Assembly: GCA_012861695.1 (NCBI GenBank)
Contig: JAAOOA010000002.1
Span: 34,055,244-34,119,243, forward strand
DNA from: Trematomus loennbergii
Lineage: Eukaryota > Chordata > Actinopteri > Perciformes > Nototheniidae
Direction of reading: 5' to 3'
Length of the DNA stretch: 64,000 nt
The notes beneath the pieces were generated by a model that had not been told where the DNA came from, did no database searches, and saw only the letters and a list, made by a program, of their open reading frames with translations. Position numbers and translations under genes: made by a program. Shown here piece after piece: positions 46,641 through 57,481 of the stretch; the first letter of the stretch is position 1, and the number at the start of each line of letters is the position of its first letter.

Positions 46641-47193
46641 GTAGCATGAGTAGCCATGTTATTATTAGCATTGTGTTTTCTTTCATTACCATAACAACTA
46701 TTGTGAAGTAGATAAAAGGGTTGGTTAGAAAATGTGACACTCATGATGATGTTACATGTAAACAAGTGACAGTGTGTTTTTCTGCCTTGACAAATGATGA
46801 CAAACAGAACGCAGCCTTGGGTTTCTAATGCATGTATTGAATGAAGAGTGCTAGCTTTATCACTTTACATTGTGCTCTTACTGCTTTACAAGATTACCAG
46901 TATAACAAATAATGACGAAAAACGTGGCATTGTGGCTGCAGAATAATTACTACATTTCTGACATACAATTTCCCTCCTGTTCGGGGAAGTATCTTTAAGT
47001 TGTGCAAAATGTCTTTGTGTATGAGTCTGTATACTTTAGTTTTGTTAGTGAACATCCTTACAAATATAATATGCCTCCGCAGTCGATATGACATTCACAA
47101 TCTTCACTTCATGGAACTCAAAATGTAATGTGATGTGTGTGTAGTTATTCTGAATAGTTCTCTCTAATTGTATAGACATTAAAGCATTCAAAC

Positions 47194-47199
47194 AATAAA
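47194..47199 (+). promoter_or_regulatory. aldoc poly(A) signal
   Basis: AATAAA about 550 bp after the aldoc stop, followed by a GT-rich stretch (GTTCCGTGTGGGGTTG), the usual arrangement of cleavage signals. Confidence 0.65.
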
Positions 47200-47219
47200 A
47201 CTGTTCAGGTTCCGTGTGG

Positions 47220-49080
47220 GGTTGACATCTTGTTTTATTATACCATCAGCCAAATCACATGTTTCCAGTACAAGAAACAAACTAGAGAAATTAGGTATTG
47301 TATTTACCATCGATAGTTAAACTTATTTTGTCATCTCCTTCAAAGATATAGGATGCAGTCAGCTGTAGATCATCAGAGTTGTAGATCAAGCCAAAAGCAA
47401 TCCTAAAGTGTTGTAATAACATCCCCAACAAGGAAGTGAAATATATGTTTCATAAAAATCTGTTTCCAATCTGTAAGTAAATATCCTACTATCTGTATGT
47501 ATACAGATTACATTATTATAGTCATTATATTATATTCCTTATAACGACAGCAACAGGTCTCTATATTAATGTTGCAATATCAAGTGCTTTCATTAGTTTT
47601 ATTTCCATATTGTGTTATTGTTTATGTTAATGATGTTAATGAAGAGAGTGTGATGTACACAAAATCACTTGATACATTATTGGGCGTCTATTGATTGTTA
47701 AAGTGTACTTTGGCAAGAAGGCAAAAGATGGTTCAAGGACTTAAAAGACCAATAGAAGGCCCAAGGTGGAAATAGAGAGCATGACATGACTGCTTTATGT
47801 TGTGAAAAAAGTAGGTTGCAGACACCTGCAGCCTGAAGCTCCACCTACAGTCATCAAACTGAATCTGCACTTCCGTCTCCTGAAGATTATACCAGAAACC
47901 TTTCGATCCACTTGTTGTCTTTCCCAGCAACCTTCACCACCAGTTTCAATTTTACCGCTATGTTGAGACCAGAGATACACATGTAAATATAATATTTCAG
48001 TTAACGTGAATGAATGCCTGGCCAAGCAGTTTACTTCTTCTTATTATTCTAAGAGGTATTTCTTACGTTGTGTGAAAGACAGAGCAAACATTCATCAAGA
48101 CTACACTACCTGACCTCGCCACCTCCTGCTTATCTCCCAAACTAAGATCGCCCCTCCCTCTCTCTGGCACCACAACCACTTTAGCAGATCATTGGAGGTC
48201 TGAAGAATCTAGAGACAATCCACCTGATACTTCAGGGCCTTACATTGCCAACCATGCTCCCTAAAAACAGAGAGTTTGCTCTATTACCGTGTACTTTAAG
48301 CCTTTGCTCTGTTGCTTGATATTTGTTCATTTCCGTATGCCTGCAGATATATTTTCATACTAATTATTTGATGATAAGTCACACTTATTAAGGGTTTATA
48401 GGAATGATTATATCGTTTTTAATGAATGCCTCTCACTTTCTATTTGGCCATTTTGTCTGCAGTAAGAAATGTTAAGTCATTAATTGAGGGTCTTGAGTTT
48501 AGTTGCTAGTCATTTTTTACATTTAGATTAATTATAGGCCTAAAACATTATCAATATGTATTCATCAATACAAAAATATTATCATAAATAACAATAATTT
48601 AAAATTAAGCTACAAAGCTGTGTAAAAAGTTATTTAAAATGTGCATAAAATTGATGCGTTGCTTTTATATACGGTATATATTGTATTCCCATTGTTGAAA
48701 CCCAAAGTATATTTAATATTAAACTCTTCGGAATCTTTAACTTGTTAGCACACATTTCATAGAAAATACCTTGCATTTAGGGAGAATAAATAACTTTTTT
48801 GCTCCTTACCACTTTGGAAAACTTTATTCACAGGACAGTAGATTGAATAATACGTGTCTAGGCTTCCCTGAGCCAGGTCAAAACATTTACTTAAATATTG
48901 TAAGGCTATATTCAGGAGTAGGCCTACGGCTATTTATAGGCTACATTTGAATTGTTCCTATATATTTTGCCTGGGATTGAGGTTGCATCAATTTAATTGA
49001 CACTTCACATTGAAGTAACATTATAAGTGTTTTATTTTTATTTTCGGCTTAACCTGGGCTTTTATAACCAACAATGAACA
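47220..49080. other. Spacer downstream of aldoc, nothing recognised
   Basis: AT-rich sequence with only short unrelated open frames. I see no gene, RNA or bounded mobile element in it. It marks the switch from gene-dense to repeat-dense sequence. Confidence 0.5.
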
Positions 49081-49082
49081 TT

Positions 49083-49440
49083 TAACCCTCCTATTGTCTT
49101 CGTTCCCCCCCCCCTTACTTTGGTGTTCGCGGTCAAATTTGACCGGTCCTGTTTAAACTGCTATTACATTAACACAAAAACCATTAATCATCACCAAATT
49201 TCATTTAACACCCTTTCAAACTGTAAATATTGTATCAGACTACTGGTATACATGAAAAACTGCAGTAAATATACAAAGAATAGACACTGAACATGTATTG
49301 CGTGTGCCAGGTGTGATCCATGTGGGGGGATGGGCACATAAGAGCGGGACATGTGTCAAATTGTTCTGTGTGTGTTTGTGTGTGCCAGGTGTGATTCACA
49401 TGGGGGGATGGGCACATAAGGGGGGGGCGGGGGGGGGACA
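49083..49440. mobile_element. piggyBac-like end with internal direct repeats
   Basis: TTAACCCTCCTATTGTC at 49083 followed by TCAAATTTGACCGGTCC resembles the ends of fish piggyBac-type elements (TTAA then CCCT). An opposite end was not found, so it is a fragment or solo end. It contains two copies of a segment beginning GTGCCAGGTGTGAT and ending GGGATGGGCACATAAG (about 49302-49342 and 49383-49420), next to long G runs. Confidence 0.45.
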
Positions 49441-49459
49441 CACACACACATCTTAGAGG

Positions 49460-49645
49460 TTTCTCAATACTCTAATTTCCCCTCCTCGACTCCTCGACTC
49501 CTCGGTCCTCCGGTAGTGACCCGGAAATGGATTTCAGCGCGCCATGTTGAAGGACATCTCATTTCTCTAAATGCACATCGAGGACCGAGCATCGAGCATC
49601 GAGGAGGCTCTCTGGAGGAGCTCTAACCGAGGAGACACTGCCCTT
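49460..49645. mobile_element. Fold-back repeat rich in CCTCCTCGA / CGAGGACCGAG
   Basis: The left part repeats CTCCTCGACTCCTCG and GGTCCTC; the right part carries the complements GAGGACCGAGCATCGAG and GAGGAGG. The two halves could fold back on each other across about 100 bases. It resembles a short inverted-repeat fish element, but its target duplication is not evident. Confidence 0.4.
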
Positions 49646-49919
49646 ATGAAACAAAAATATATTGTAATATATTGGTAAATATAATACAATATACTGGATC
49701 ATACATTTCCATATATGGGAAAGTAGTCCTTATATTTTTAAATATATTGCAATATATGCATGGACCATGTATGGCTATATATTGATACATATAAAAAAAT
49801 ATTGCAATGAAAACAAAAACTGCACTCTACATTTATATGTAATAGTTTTATTGAAACACTCATTTATCTTTCATGAGTTACACAAGTTTACATACAATTG
49901 AACAGATATTCATAAACAG

Positions 49920-50009
49920 TAAAACACACATATATGCATGCATATATATATATGCATATATGCACGCATATATATATATATGCATACATATAAATATGCA
50001 TATATTATT

Positions 50010-50063
<54 letters not shown>

Positions 50064-50122
50064 TATATGCACGCATTATATATGCATATATGCACGCATA
50101 TATATATATGCATATATTACGG
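49920..50122. repeat. AT-rich simple repeat with TATATGCATGCATATA units
   Basis: Alternating (AT)n runs and ATGCATATATGCACGCATA-like palindromic units. About 40 bp of pure AT lies at 50012-50060. The whole region can form cruciforms. Open frames made of Tyr-Ile repeats here are artefacts. Confidence 0.9.
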
Positions 50123-50390
50123 CCGACCGGCTATTTGGAGTGGAACGCAGCCCATCCACGGCAGACAGCCCAAACAGTATTCGAATGCGCCACTTCCGGC
50201 TGATTTCGGGGAGCCCCCCCCCCCCTCCAGCAATAGATTGATCTGATTGGCAGATTCAAATCTGCGTTGCTGCCTCTGTCTGTTGATTCTGTCGCTGAGT
50301 GTCAAAGAGAAAGCATTCATCAGGTGCTTCGAAACGGAAAATTAAAAAGAAACGAGAGGAAAATACAGCACGAGAGTCAGGTATGTGAGT
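50123..50390 (+). other. GC-richer segment, possible non-coding first exon
   Basis: A sudden GC-richer block (GGCCGACCGG, CCACTTCCGGCTG) after the AT repeat ends at a good donor GAGAGTCAG/GTATGTG near 50381. It could be the promoter and first exon of an unidentified transcript. Exon-like pieces near 52200 (TTTTGCAG/AAACC) and 52653 (TTTACAG/GAGC) lie in the same orientation. No protein is recognised. Confidence 0.3.
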
Positions 50391-50910
50391 GAGCATTTAA
50401 AACAATTTTAAATTGAAATAATTCTGCATGTACACTACAAGTAGTCTAGTTGCTTAATCCGTATGTCCCGTCTCTCGGCACTACACCAGCTACATTAGCT
50501 AACGTTAGTTAAATTAGCTATGTTAGTTCCCTCGTGTATGAGTGTATAACCGGTCCGCAGCTTTGTGAACATTCAATTTCGAAGATTTTCGATGTTACAG
50601 TCAACTGAAGTCGACCCAAAACAGCCAAAAATAGCGGACCTTTAGATCGCTAACATTTTAGCATAAGTCAATGGAGTTTAACATAGCGAAAACTAGCCCC
50701 ACGGCTAACGGACATTTTCTGACTGGTGACGATGATGAGCTAGTTAAGTAATGTAACCACAGTTAGTCTATGTGTTGTAAATTCCCCTTGTTTTCCTTGA
50801 TCTGCATTATATCGTTCGTGTTTTAGTCAGGCACATTTAGGGACAGCTAAAGTAGTGCAGCTACGGGTCCTCGAGCTGGTTACACATGTGCGTTCATGAG
50901 TCATGACAGG

Positions 50911-51792
50911 TAGTGATGGGAATTCCGGCTCTTCTTGGTGAGCCGGATCATTTGGCTCGGCTCACCAAGAAGAGCCGGCTCTTTCGGCTCCCAAACAGCT
51001 GTTCAGTTTACCACATATTATACCTTTTATAATTCAATCAAATGTAGCCCTGTTTTGACTAATGATTTATATGTGTACACATATCACTTAAATTATTCAA
51101 TACATCCTTTGTACTGAAGTATTCAAAAGTAAAAATTACATGTTTAATATCAATTATTTGCTGTGGCCAATTGTTTTCATTGCATTTACAGACCCTTGTA
51201 TCTCTCTGATACCATCCAATGAATGCACTGACTTGCTTGTAGAACCACGCTACACAAAGATAGCAACACAAAAACTTAAGCATAGACATTTAAAAAAAAG
51301 GGCTACTGTATCGACATTTTAAAATTATATTTAAAGAAAGGGCCCTGACAAAACAGCAGGGCTCTATTTCAGTATTAACTATAGAAAAAAAGACAGCAAC
51401 AGCTGACATCAAATCTTTGCTGAGCCCAAGGATAATCATAAATAAATAACATAGTGAAAATAAATATATTGCAATGCTCAGTACAGCAGCATCCAACCGT
51501 CTCTAATCATAAAAAAACATAATAAAAATAAATGTATTGCAATGCTCAAAACAGCAGCATCCAACAGTCTCTAATCCTTGGATATTACATGTCACTGCAT
51601 GCATGCACGGAGCAGCTGTAGCGCGGAGATCATCATATCATTCTGTCTTGTATTACTTAAAAAAAAAAAAAATTAATTTAAAAAAAAAAAAAAAAAAAAA
51701 AACGGCTCGTTCACGGGCGCGAGCCGGCTCCCGTCGTTCACTTAAAAGAGCCGGCTCTTTGAGCCGGCTCGTTCGCGACCGACACATCACTA
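50911..51792. mobile_element. Non-autonomous hAT-type element with 8-bp target duplication
   Basis: The element is flanked by perfect 8-bp direct repeats ATGACAGG (50903-50910 and 51793-51800), the hAT hallmark. Its ends are TAGTGATG and the complement CATCACTA. Both terminal regions are rich in GAGCCGGCTC palindromes. It is 882 bp with no transposase. Inside, a segment ending ATTGCAATGCTCAGTACAGCAGCATCC-like is duplicated (about 51460-51510 and 51528-51577), and an A-rich run lies at 51660-51702. Confidence 0.92.
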
Positions 51793-52652
51793 ATGACAGG
51801 ACATTATTGCGGTGGCATCATCACATGCATAATTACCATCGTCACAGAGAGAATGCGTTCGTGAAGAATGTGAGCATATATGCAGATCTTTAGTGTTGGT
51901 AATGTTATAAGATTGTATGCATAGTGTCCTGCTGAGTCAGTGTGTTAATGAGTCTTGATGTCCCGTTTTTAGTTGCTATGTTGTTCAGGAATTGAGCTAA
52001 TGCTAGCTAGTTAGCTAAGTTAAGCTATTCAGTGATAGTGTGTGGATGAGATGCTAACTTAGCTTTTATTAGCCGTGTGTTTGCAACGTGTCTAATGTGT
52101 TTTAGCAACAATTAGTATTGCTGTTGCTTATTATTAATAACCATAGTCTGGTTAGTTATTGTAATTTGAACCTTATTTCTATTTCTGTGTATTTTGCAGA
52201 AACCATTCATTCATTCTCTACGTTATCATTATCATCATACTCATCAACCCATTCAACATCCTGTATGTGATTCCACATCAAGCATGATGTATTCTGTGTT
52301 GATGATCAGAACCAAGCTAATATAAAGTCCAAAGACTGTACTTCCTGTCTCCGTGTCAACTCTCTAACCGGAGTGCTGTTTTGGATAAAGCGGCTCCAGC
52401 ACAAACATCACAAAACACATAAGATTCCCCAATACTATGTGTTCTGATGTTAGTAACTATGTAGGCTAACATTAGTTAGGCTATGTGTTGTGGACTAATG
52501 CATTCAAGTTAGTTCACATTTTAGTTGTTATTGCCCTGCTGACTATTGTGTGGATAATATGTAGCCTACAGTCAATGGCATTTCACATTTTGCTCTCCAG
52601 TGTATGTTATTTTAATGTTGACCCATAATACTATATATCTATATATTTTACA

Positions 52653-52738
52653 GGAGCATTGTTGAAATTCATAGGTCGAACTAAGCCTGCAGAACCACAA
52701 GTCAAGAGGACAGAGGAGCCAGATAGCAGTGGTGACTG
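52653..52738 (+). other. Unrecognised exon-like segment
   Basis: Following TTTACAG, a frame reads ALLKFIGRTKPAEPQ then VKRTEEPDSSGD and stops. The stretch coding RTEEPDSSG has a near copy in direct orientation at about 60000-60033, on the other side of the 7.2 kb element, where it reads RTEEPDRSG before a GTAAGG donor. The function is unknown. Confidence 0.3.
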
Positions 52739-52753
52739 AGACAGAATAAATAA

Positions 52754-53512
52754 TACCCAGGGGCAAAACCCCATTTTTTCGGAAATCAGACATGGAATGT
52801 TGTAAAAGGTTGTCCACCAGAAATGATATCTAGGACCTTCAAGGATCACAACCTGGGTGGACAACCCGGTCAACTAGCTACTGGAAAGCTACAGTGAGGG
52901 TCCAAACAATGCAACCCCTATATGAAAAAAAGTCAAAGATTCTGGCTGGATCAGATGCCATCATTCTCTTTCTGATTGAATATCTCTGTGACAGTTCATA
53001 GTAAAGACAAACTGAGCCAACCGATTGAAAGAGCAGAACATAAGCTTTCAGGTGATGCCTTGGTTAAGCATATTCTCAATAAGGCCACTAGATGAAACTG
53101 AGCCTTTTTTGTCTCTCCAAAGCAAAATCCATTTCAAGCAATGCACTTGTGGTCCTCTGGATTATTTGCTGTGTTCAAAATGGGTAATAATTATAATAAT
53201 AATACATTTGATTTATATAGCGCTTTTCCTGGTGCTCAAAGCGCTTAACAAGCAAGTAAAGAAGAAAAATAACAACAAAAGTAAAAGGTGCTAAACTAGG
53301 TGGAATAAGGGTGAGGGGTTAGTGGATTAGGAGTTGAAGGCAAGAGTGAAAAGGTGAGTTTTGAGGGATTGTTTGAATGATGTGAGAGTGTTGGCAGATT
53401 GGAGTAAATATACTTAAAAGATTATTTCTATATAACATATTGAAGGTTTTACGTTAATATACAGAAGGTTTACTGCCGATGCTAATTTGAATTGATTCAA
53501 TGTTTACAGATT
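52754..53512. repeat. Left terminal inverted repeat of the 7.2 kb element
   Basis: Pairs with 59409-59942 in inverted orientation. Shared landmarks include TTGTCCACCAGAAATGATATC, GAGGGTCCAAACAATGCAAC and AGATTATTTCTATATAACAT-like words. It is interrupted by an insertion at about 53183-53402. The right copy has a small extra CAGCGCCATC segment relative to this copy. Confidence 0.85.
53183..53402. mobile_element. Short repeat inserted in the left inverted repeat
   Basis: About 220 bp present only in the left copy of the inverted repeat. It begins with TAATAATTATAATAATAATA, then ATTTGATTTATATAGCGCTT and CAAAGCGCTTAACAAG, a motif typical of a common fish repeat; a similar piece is at about 13080 in the piggyBac element. 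GTAA-like sequence at both junctions could be a small target duplication. Confidence 0.7.
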
Positions 53513-56500
53513 TTCCAGCAAGTGAGAGGATTTTAAGCTAGCTAGCTAGCTAGCCAGCACTGTTACTGTAAACTACAATTCTTTAATAATTTGTAAATCA
53601 GTTTTACAGTGTTAACATTTAACAACCTATTAATAATGCATACCCACTTAACGGGAAGAAACTCAGTTAACAGACCATAATAACAATTTTTACCTAAACG
53701 GAACACAATTCCAACACCAAGCGTCTAAATCGTCTAAAATGAAAACATGCTAACGCTACATTAGTGGCAATTTTTTTACTTCATGCTATGAACAAACGAC
53801 ATGTCATATGAAAGCTGAGATTCCACATATTCCATTGGTATAAGTCTCATCACTGTACGACCAAAACTCACTGAGCTAGCAGCCAGGAAAGAGCAACAAA
53901 CAACTTCACTTTACGGAGCCATAACTATATATGTCTTCCCTTTGAGGTTTCAAAAGTTGTGTTCAAGGGCATAACAACGCTGCTAAAGGTTAATCCAATG
54001 TCTCTGTGTCACTTTGAAATGAGGTGTATCATTGCTTTGATAACAAGATTATTCATATACCCCTTTTTGTTGTGAAAAATACTCATTCATTCTGGGCATG
54101 TCATTTTCGAGTCTGAGGCCTGAAAAATAGGCCCTGTGTTTAAGAGGTTAAGTAGCAAGAGGAAAGGATATAGTGAGTACTAAGTATTAAGACAGACTGT
54201 ACTGCATATGCTTAAAATATTGTAATTTCTATAAACTTTCTATTGTAATCAGTCAATTGTATCCACTACTTAATTATTACAGTGGTATTGGCCTGTCAAA
54301 AATAGTAATCTAAGCCTGTAGCAAGATTACAAGCCAGCCGAAGAAACGTGTGGCAGACATTGCTATGGCACTGAAGCATTAACCATGTAAGAAGAGCTGT
54401 GAAGACAAAACCTCTGACTACAAAAAGTGTCTTATATGTCAAGAACACTCTACGATAGACCTGTACTGTATTAATCCATCAACAATTTCAAAGTTTATAA
54501 AAGCCATGAATGCTAGACAAGACGAGGTCTTTCATAGACTGCACTATGCGTCTGCAGAAGAAAAATGGTTTGAAGACAGAACACCAAAGTGGCACCGGAA
54601 ATGTTGAGGATTCTACACTGAAATTGAAGCTGCAGCAACACTTTGGTGGACGTGTTTCAATCCTTGACCAGACCTGTGGTTCAGGCTTTATATGTGCATC
54701 AGCTGTACCCCTCGGTGATGCCCTTGAGAAGCTGAGGCGACTAGAAGCAGACCATAAGGAGGACGAGAAATACCATGCATTGCGGCAAGCTGCAAAGATT
54801 CTTCGAACAGACTGTGTGAATTGCAAGAGGCAAACTCATGAGAAGCATTCAACTGAGATATCCTTCAAATCTGCTAATGACATGGTTCCTGACTCACTCT
54901 TCAACTTCACAGCCATGCTGCTTAATGACAAGATAGTGGAACTCAATGATGATGGAAGAGTCATTGTTGATCAGCCAACAGCAGAGAAAGCCATCATTAT
55001 GTCACAGCACGTCCTCCGGCATGTTTCTGGTGTATCAACACCTTTGGGCATAGCCACTACCTACCACTTATTCAACCAGACACATAGTAAATCACTCACT
55101 ATGATGAATAACAGATTGGGCTTGGGATCAGTTATGAACGTATGCAGCGTCAGCTGACAGCACAAATTGAGAAGGTCATGCAGCAGGTTGAAACTGATGG
55201 TGTTTAAGTCCCAGAGACCATGATGGAAAAACAGCGAGATCCCCCATGTGTTTGCCATGGACAATCTGGACTGGAAGATGAAGACACTGGGGGGTGGGAG
55301 TTTTAATGCCACCACTGCAATCATAATTGAAAACCAAAAGATTGTGCGGGTCCAGGATGGTGCCAGACTCCCCACTTCTACATTGGACAGAAAGAAGACT
55401 CTCTCTGATGTTACTGACCTACCTGCTCCCATGTGTCACGTCTCCGCTAAAGACAGGCAGAGGTCCAGGTCATTGAGCATATTGAGAAGCTAGAGAGTCT
55501 GGATACTTCCTCAGATGGCACAGCTGAAGACCTGTTACTTATGTGGCGCCTAGCAAGAATGGTTACAACTTCAGAGTTGCTGGATGCTCCTCCAGATGCA
55601 GAAGCAGGACTGCCTGGCTGTTTGCAAGATCATCAGGGATGCAGGTGCAGAGGATATTCTTGTTGCAGCTGGTCTGTGTCAGGAAGGGACTGGCAAGAAG
55701 ATGTTTGGTGAGAAGGCTGACTACTACCAAACCATGCATGCTCTCAGTATCCTCAGTGGGGCCATGTGGCGCTTGTACTGGCAAGCATTTGAGGCATGTG
55801 CAGCAGAGAAACACAACACTGGCAGTCACAAGTAGAACATGTTGTGAAGATGTTGTTTGAGAAAGACACCACTGCTACTGAGAAGTTAGAGATCATCCAG
55901 ATGTCACGTCCACAGATATCAATCCTACAAGAACAGGTGTTACTTTTCCAGGAATCTCTGAATGAGCACCCAACTGCAGTTTTCTGGTCAATCTTTCTGG
56001 AGATGTCAGACATTCTCCACAGGTTCATCTACTACCAGCGGGAAGGTAACTGGGCAGGACATTTCTGTGAATCAGCACGAATGCTACCTTACCTCACTGC
56101 AGCAGGACACTACAAATATGGGCAGCAGTCTTTGCCTCTGTATTTGGCTGAGATGAAGAAACTGCCAGAGACAGCCACAGAGGCACATGAAGCACTGATG
56201 GCAGATGCATTTGTTGGAAGGAGAGCAGATGGAAACCACAATGGTGTCTCTCCTGACATGCTTCTGGAGCAGACATATAATGCAGATGCCAAGGAGGCAA
56301 GTGGTCTGGATGGTATTACACTCAATCGTGCTGCCAGGATGAAGTGGGTCTACACAAAACCACTCACTGCAGCTATCTCTGCAGAGCTCAAGTCTATGCT
56401 GCACCTTGATTCCTCCAGCCCCCACCATGAATCTGGTTGGAGTCGTGTCAACAGGGATGCAGAGATGGTAGTCAAGGTCATGGCAGCAGTAGAGACCAAC

Positions 56501-56805
56501 CCATTCACGACAGCCACCCATGCCTGATTAATATATCAACTGGTGAGTGTGCAGATCCCACAGTCAAAGACAACCTGACAAGTGTGAAAGCAGTTGGTTT
56601 GAAGGCATTGTCAGAGTCACTGTCCAGTGACCAGAAGAAGACAAGTGTTGTAAAGCTAAACACCTTCCATACACAAAACAGGATGAAACCAAAGAAGTCT
56701 GGCGGGAAAACCTCTGCACCTGGCAAGAGCAATGAAGTCACTGCCCTTCTGCGCATGACCCAGATCATTGTCAGTGGTGGAGAACTCAACATTGTTGACT
56801 TCATA

Positions 56806-57481
56806 AGCCGCGTTCACACCGGAGTACTTTTCACCGTACTTTTCGCGTTTAGTTCCGTTAGTACCCCTTATGTCGCGTTCTCACCAAAAAGAGCACTTCA
56901 TCTCGGGAACTTTTACCCCCATTTTAGTGCCTGCTGAGAGATGGTACTTTCCTGGGGGAAAAAAGTGCCCCAGTTCTGATTGGCTGGGCGAATTGCAAAC
57001 CACGCCCCGTATAACTCTGAAATGTTTTGTAGAGCCGCCATTTTATTATCCTGGCATTAGCATTATTAGCATTAGCATTCGCCCAGTGCACAAACGCAGA
57101 GAGACTAACTTATGGCAACACAAAATAAAACATGGGAGCGGTGGAGATGAGGAGGTGTCGGCGTTCTGGCGATTTACTCGGAAGGCTTCAGTAGAAGCTG
57201 CTGGGAGTCCCAGCAGCTTCTACTGAAGCCAGTCCCCAACTCCGGGGACTTCCGGCCGGGGACTCCGGGTGGCAGTATACACCGTGAAGTTGTTTGCGGC
57301 CTGCCAGTAAATCCAAAGCAGAAGAAGACGAAGTGACGTCAGCGGCTCATTTGCGTAATCTTCCCTCAGGGAAAAGTACTCCGGTGTGAACGCGATCTGT
57401 ACTAAATGCCCTGGGGTATTTAGTGCCGGGGCACTGAGTGCCGGCACTAAATACGGCAAAGTACTTGGTGTGAACGCGCCT
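56806..57481. mobile_element. Nested inverted-repeat element (MITE) in the element gene
   Basis: Ends AGCCGCGTTCACACC and GGTGTGAACGCGCCT are inverted copies, flanked by the 3-bp repeat ATA (56803-56805, 57482-57484). Removing the element and one ATA rejoins the host frame exactly, as ELNIVDFI then GNHECSDLP. GTTCACACCGGAGTACTTTTC also recurs inverted at about 57369-57392. It carries no transposase. The 3-bp duplication favours a PIF/Harbinger-like mobiliser, though ATA is not the classic TWA form with T first. Confidence 0.88.
57184..57230. repeat. 47-bp perfect palindrome
   Basis: Two 23-bp arms (GGCTTCAGTAGAAGCTGCTG then GGA, and the complement) around a single G at 57207. It lies inside the nested inverted-repeat element and would form a long hairpin in single strands. 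Confidence 0.95.

Noticed and set aside
49873..50246. Tyr/Ile-rich open frames on both strands
   Set aside because: They are translations of (AT)n simple sequence.
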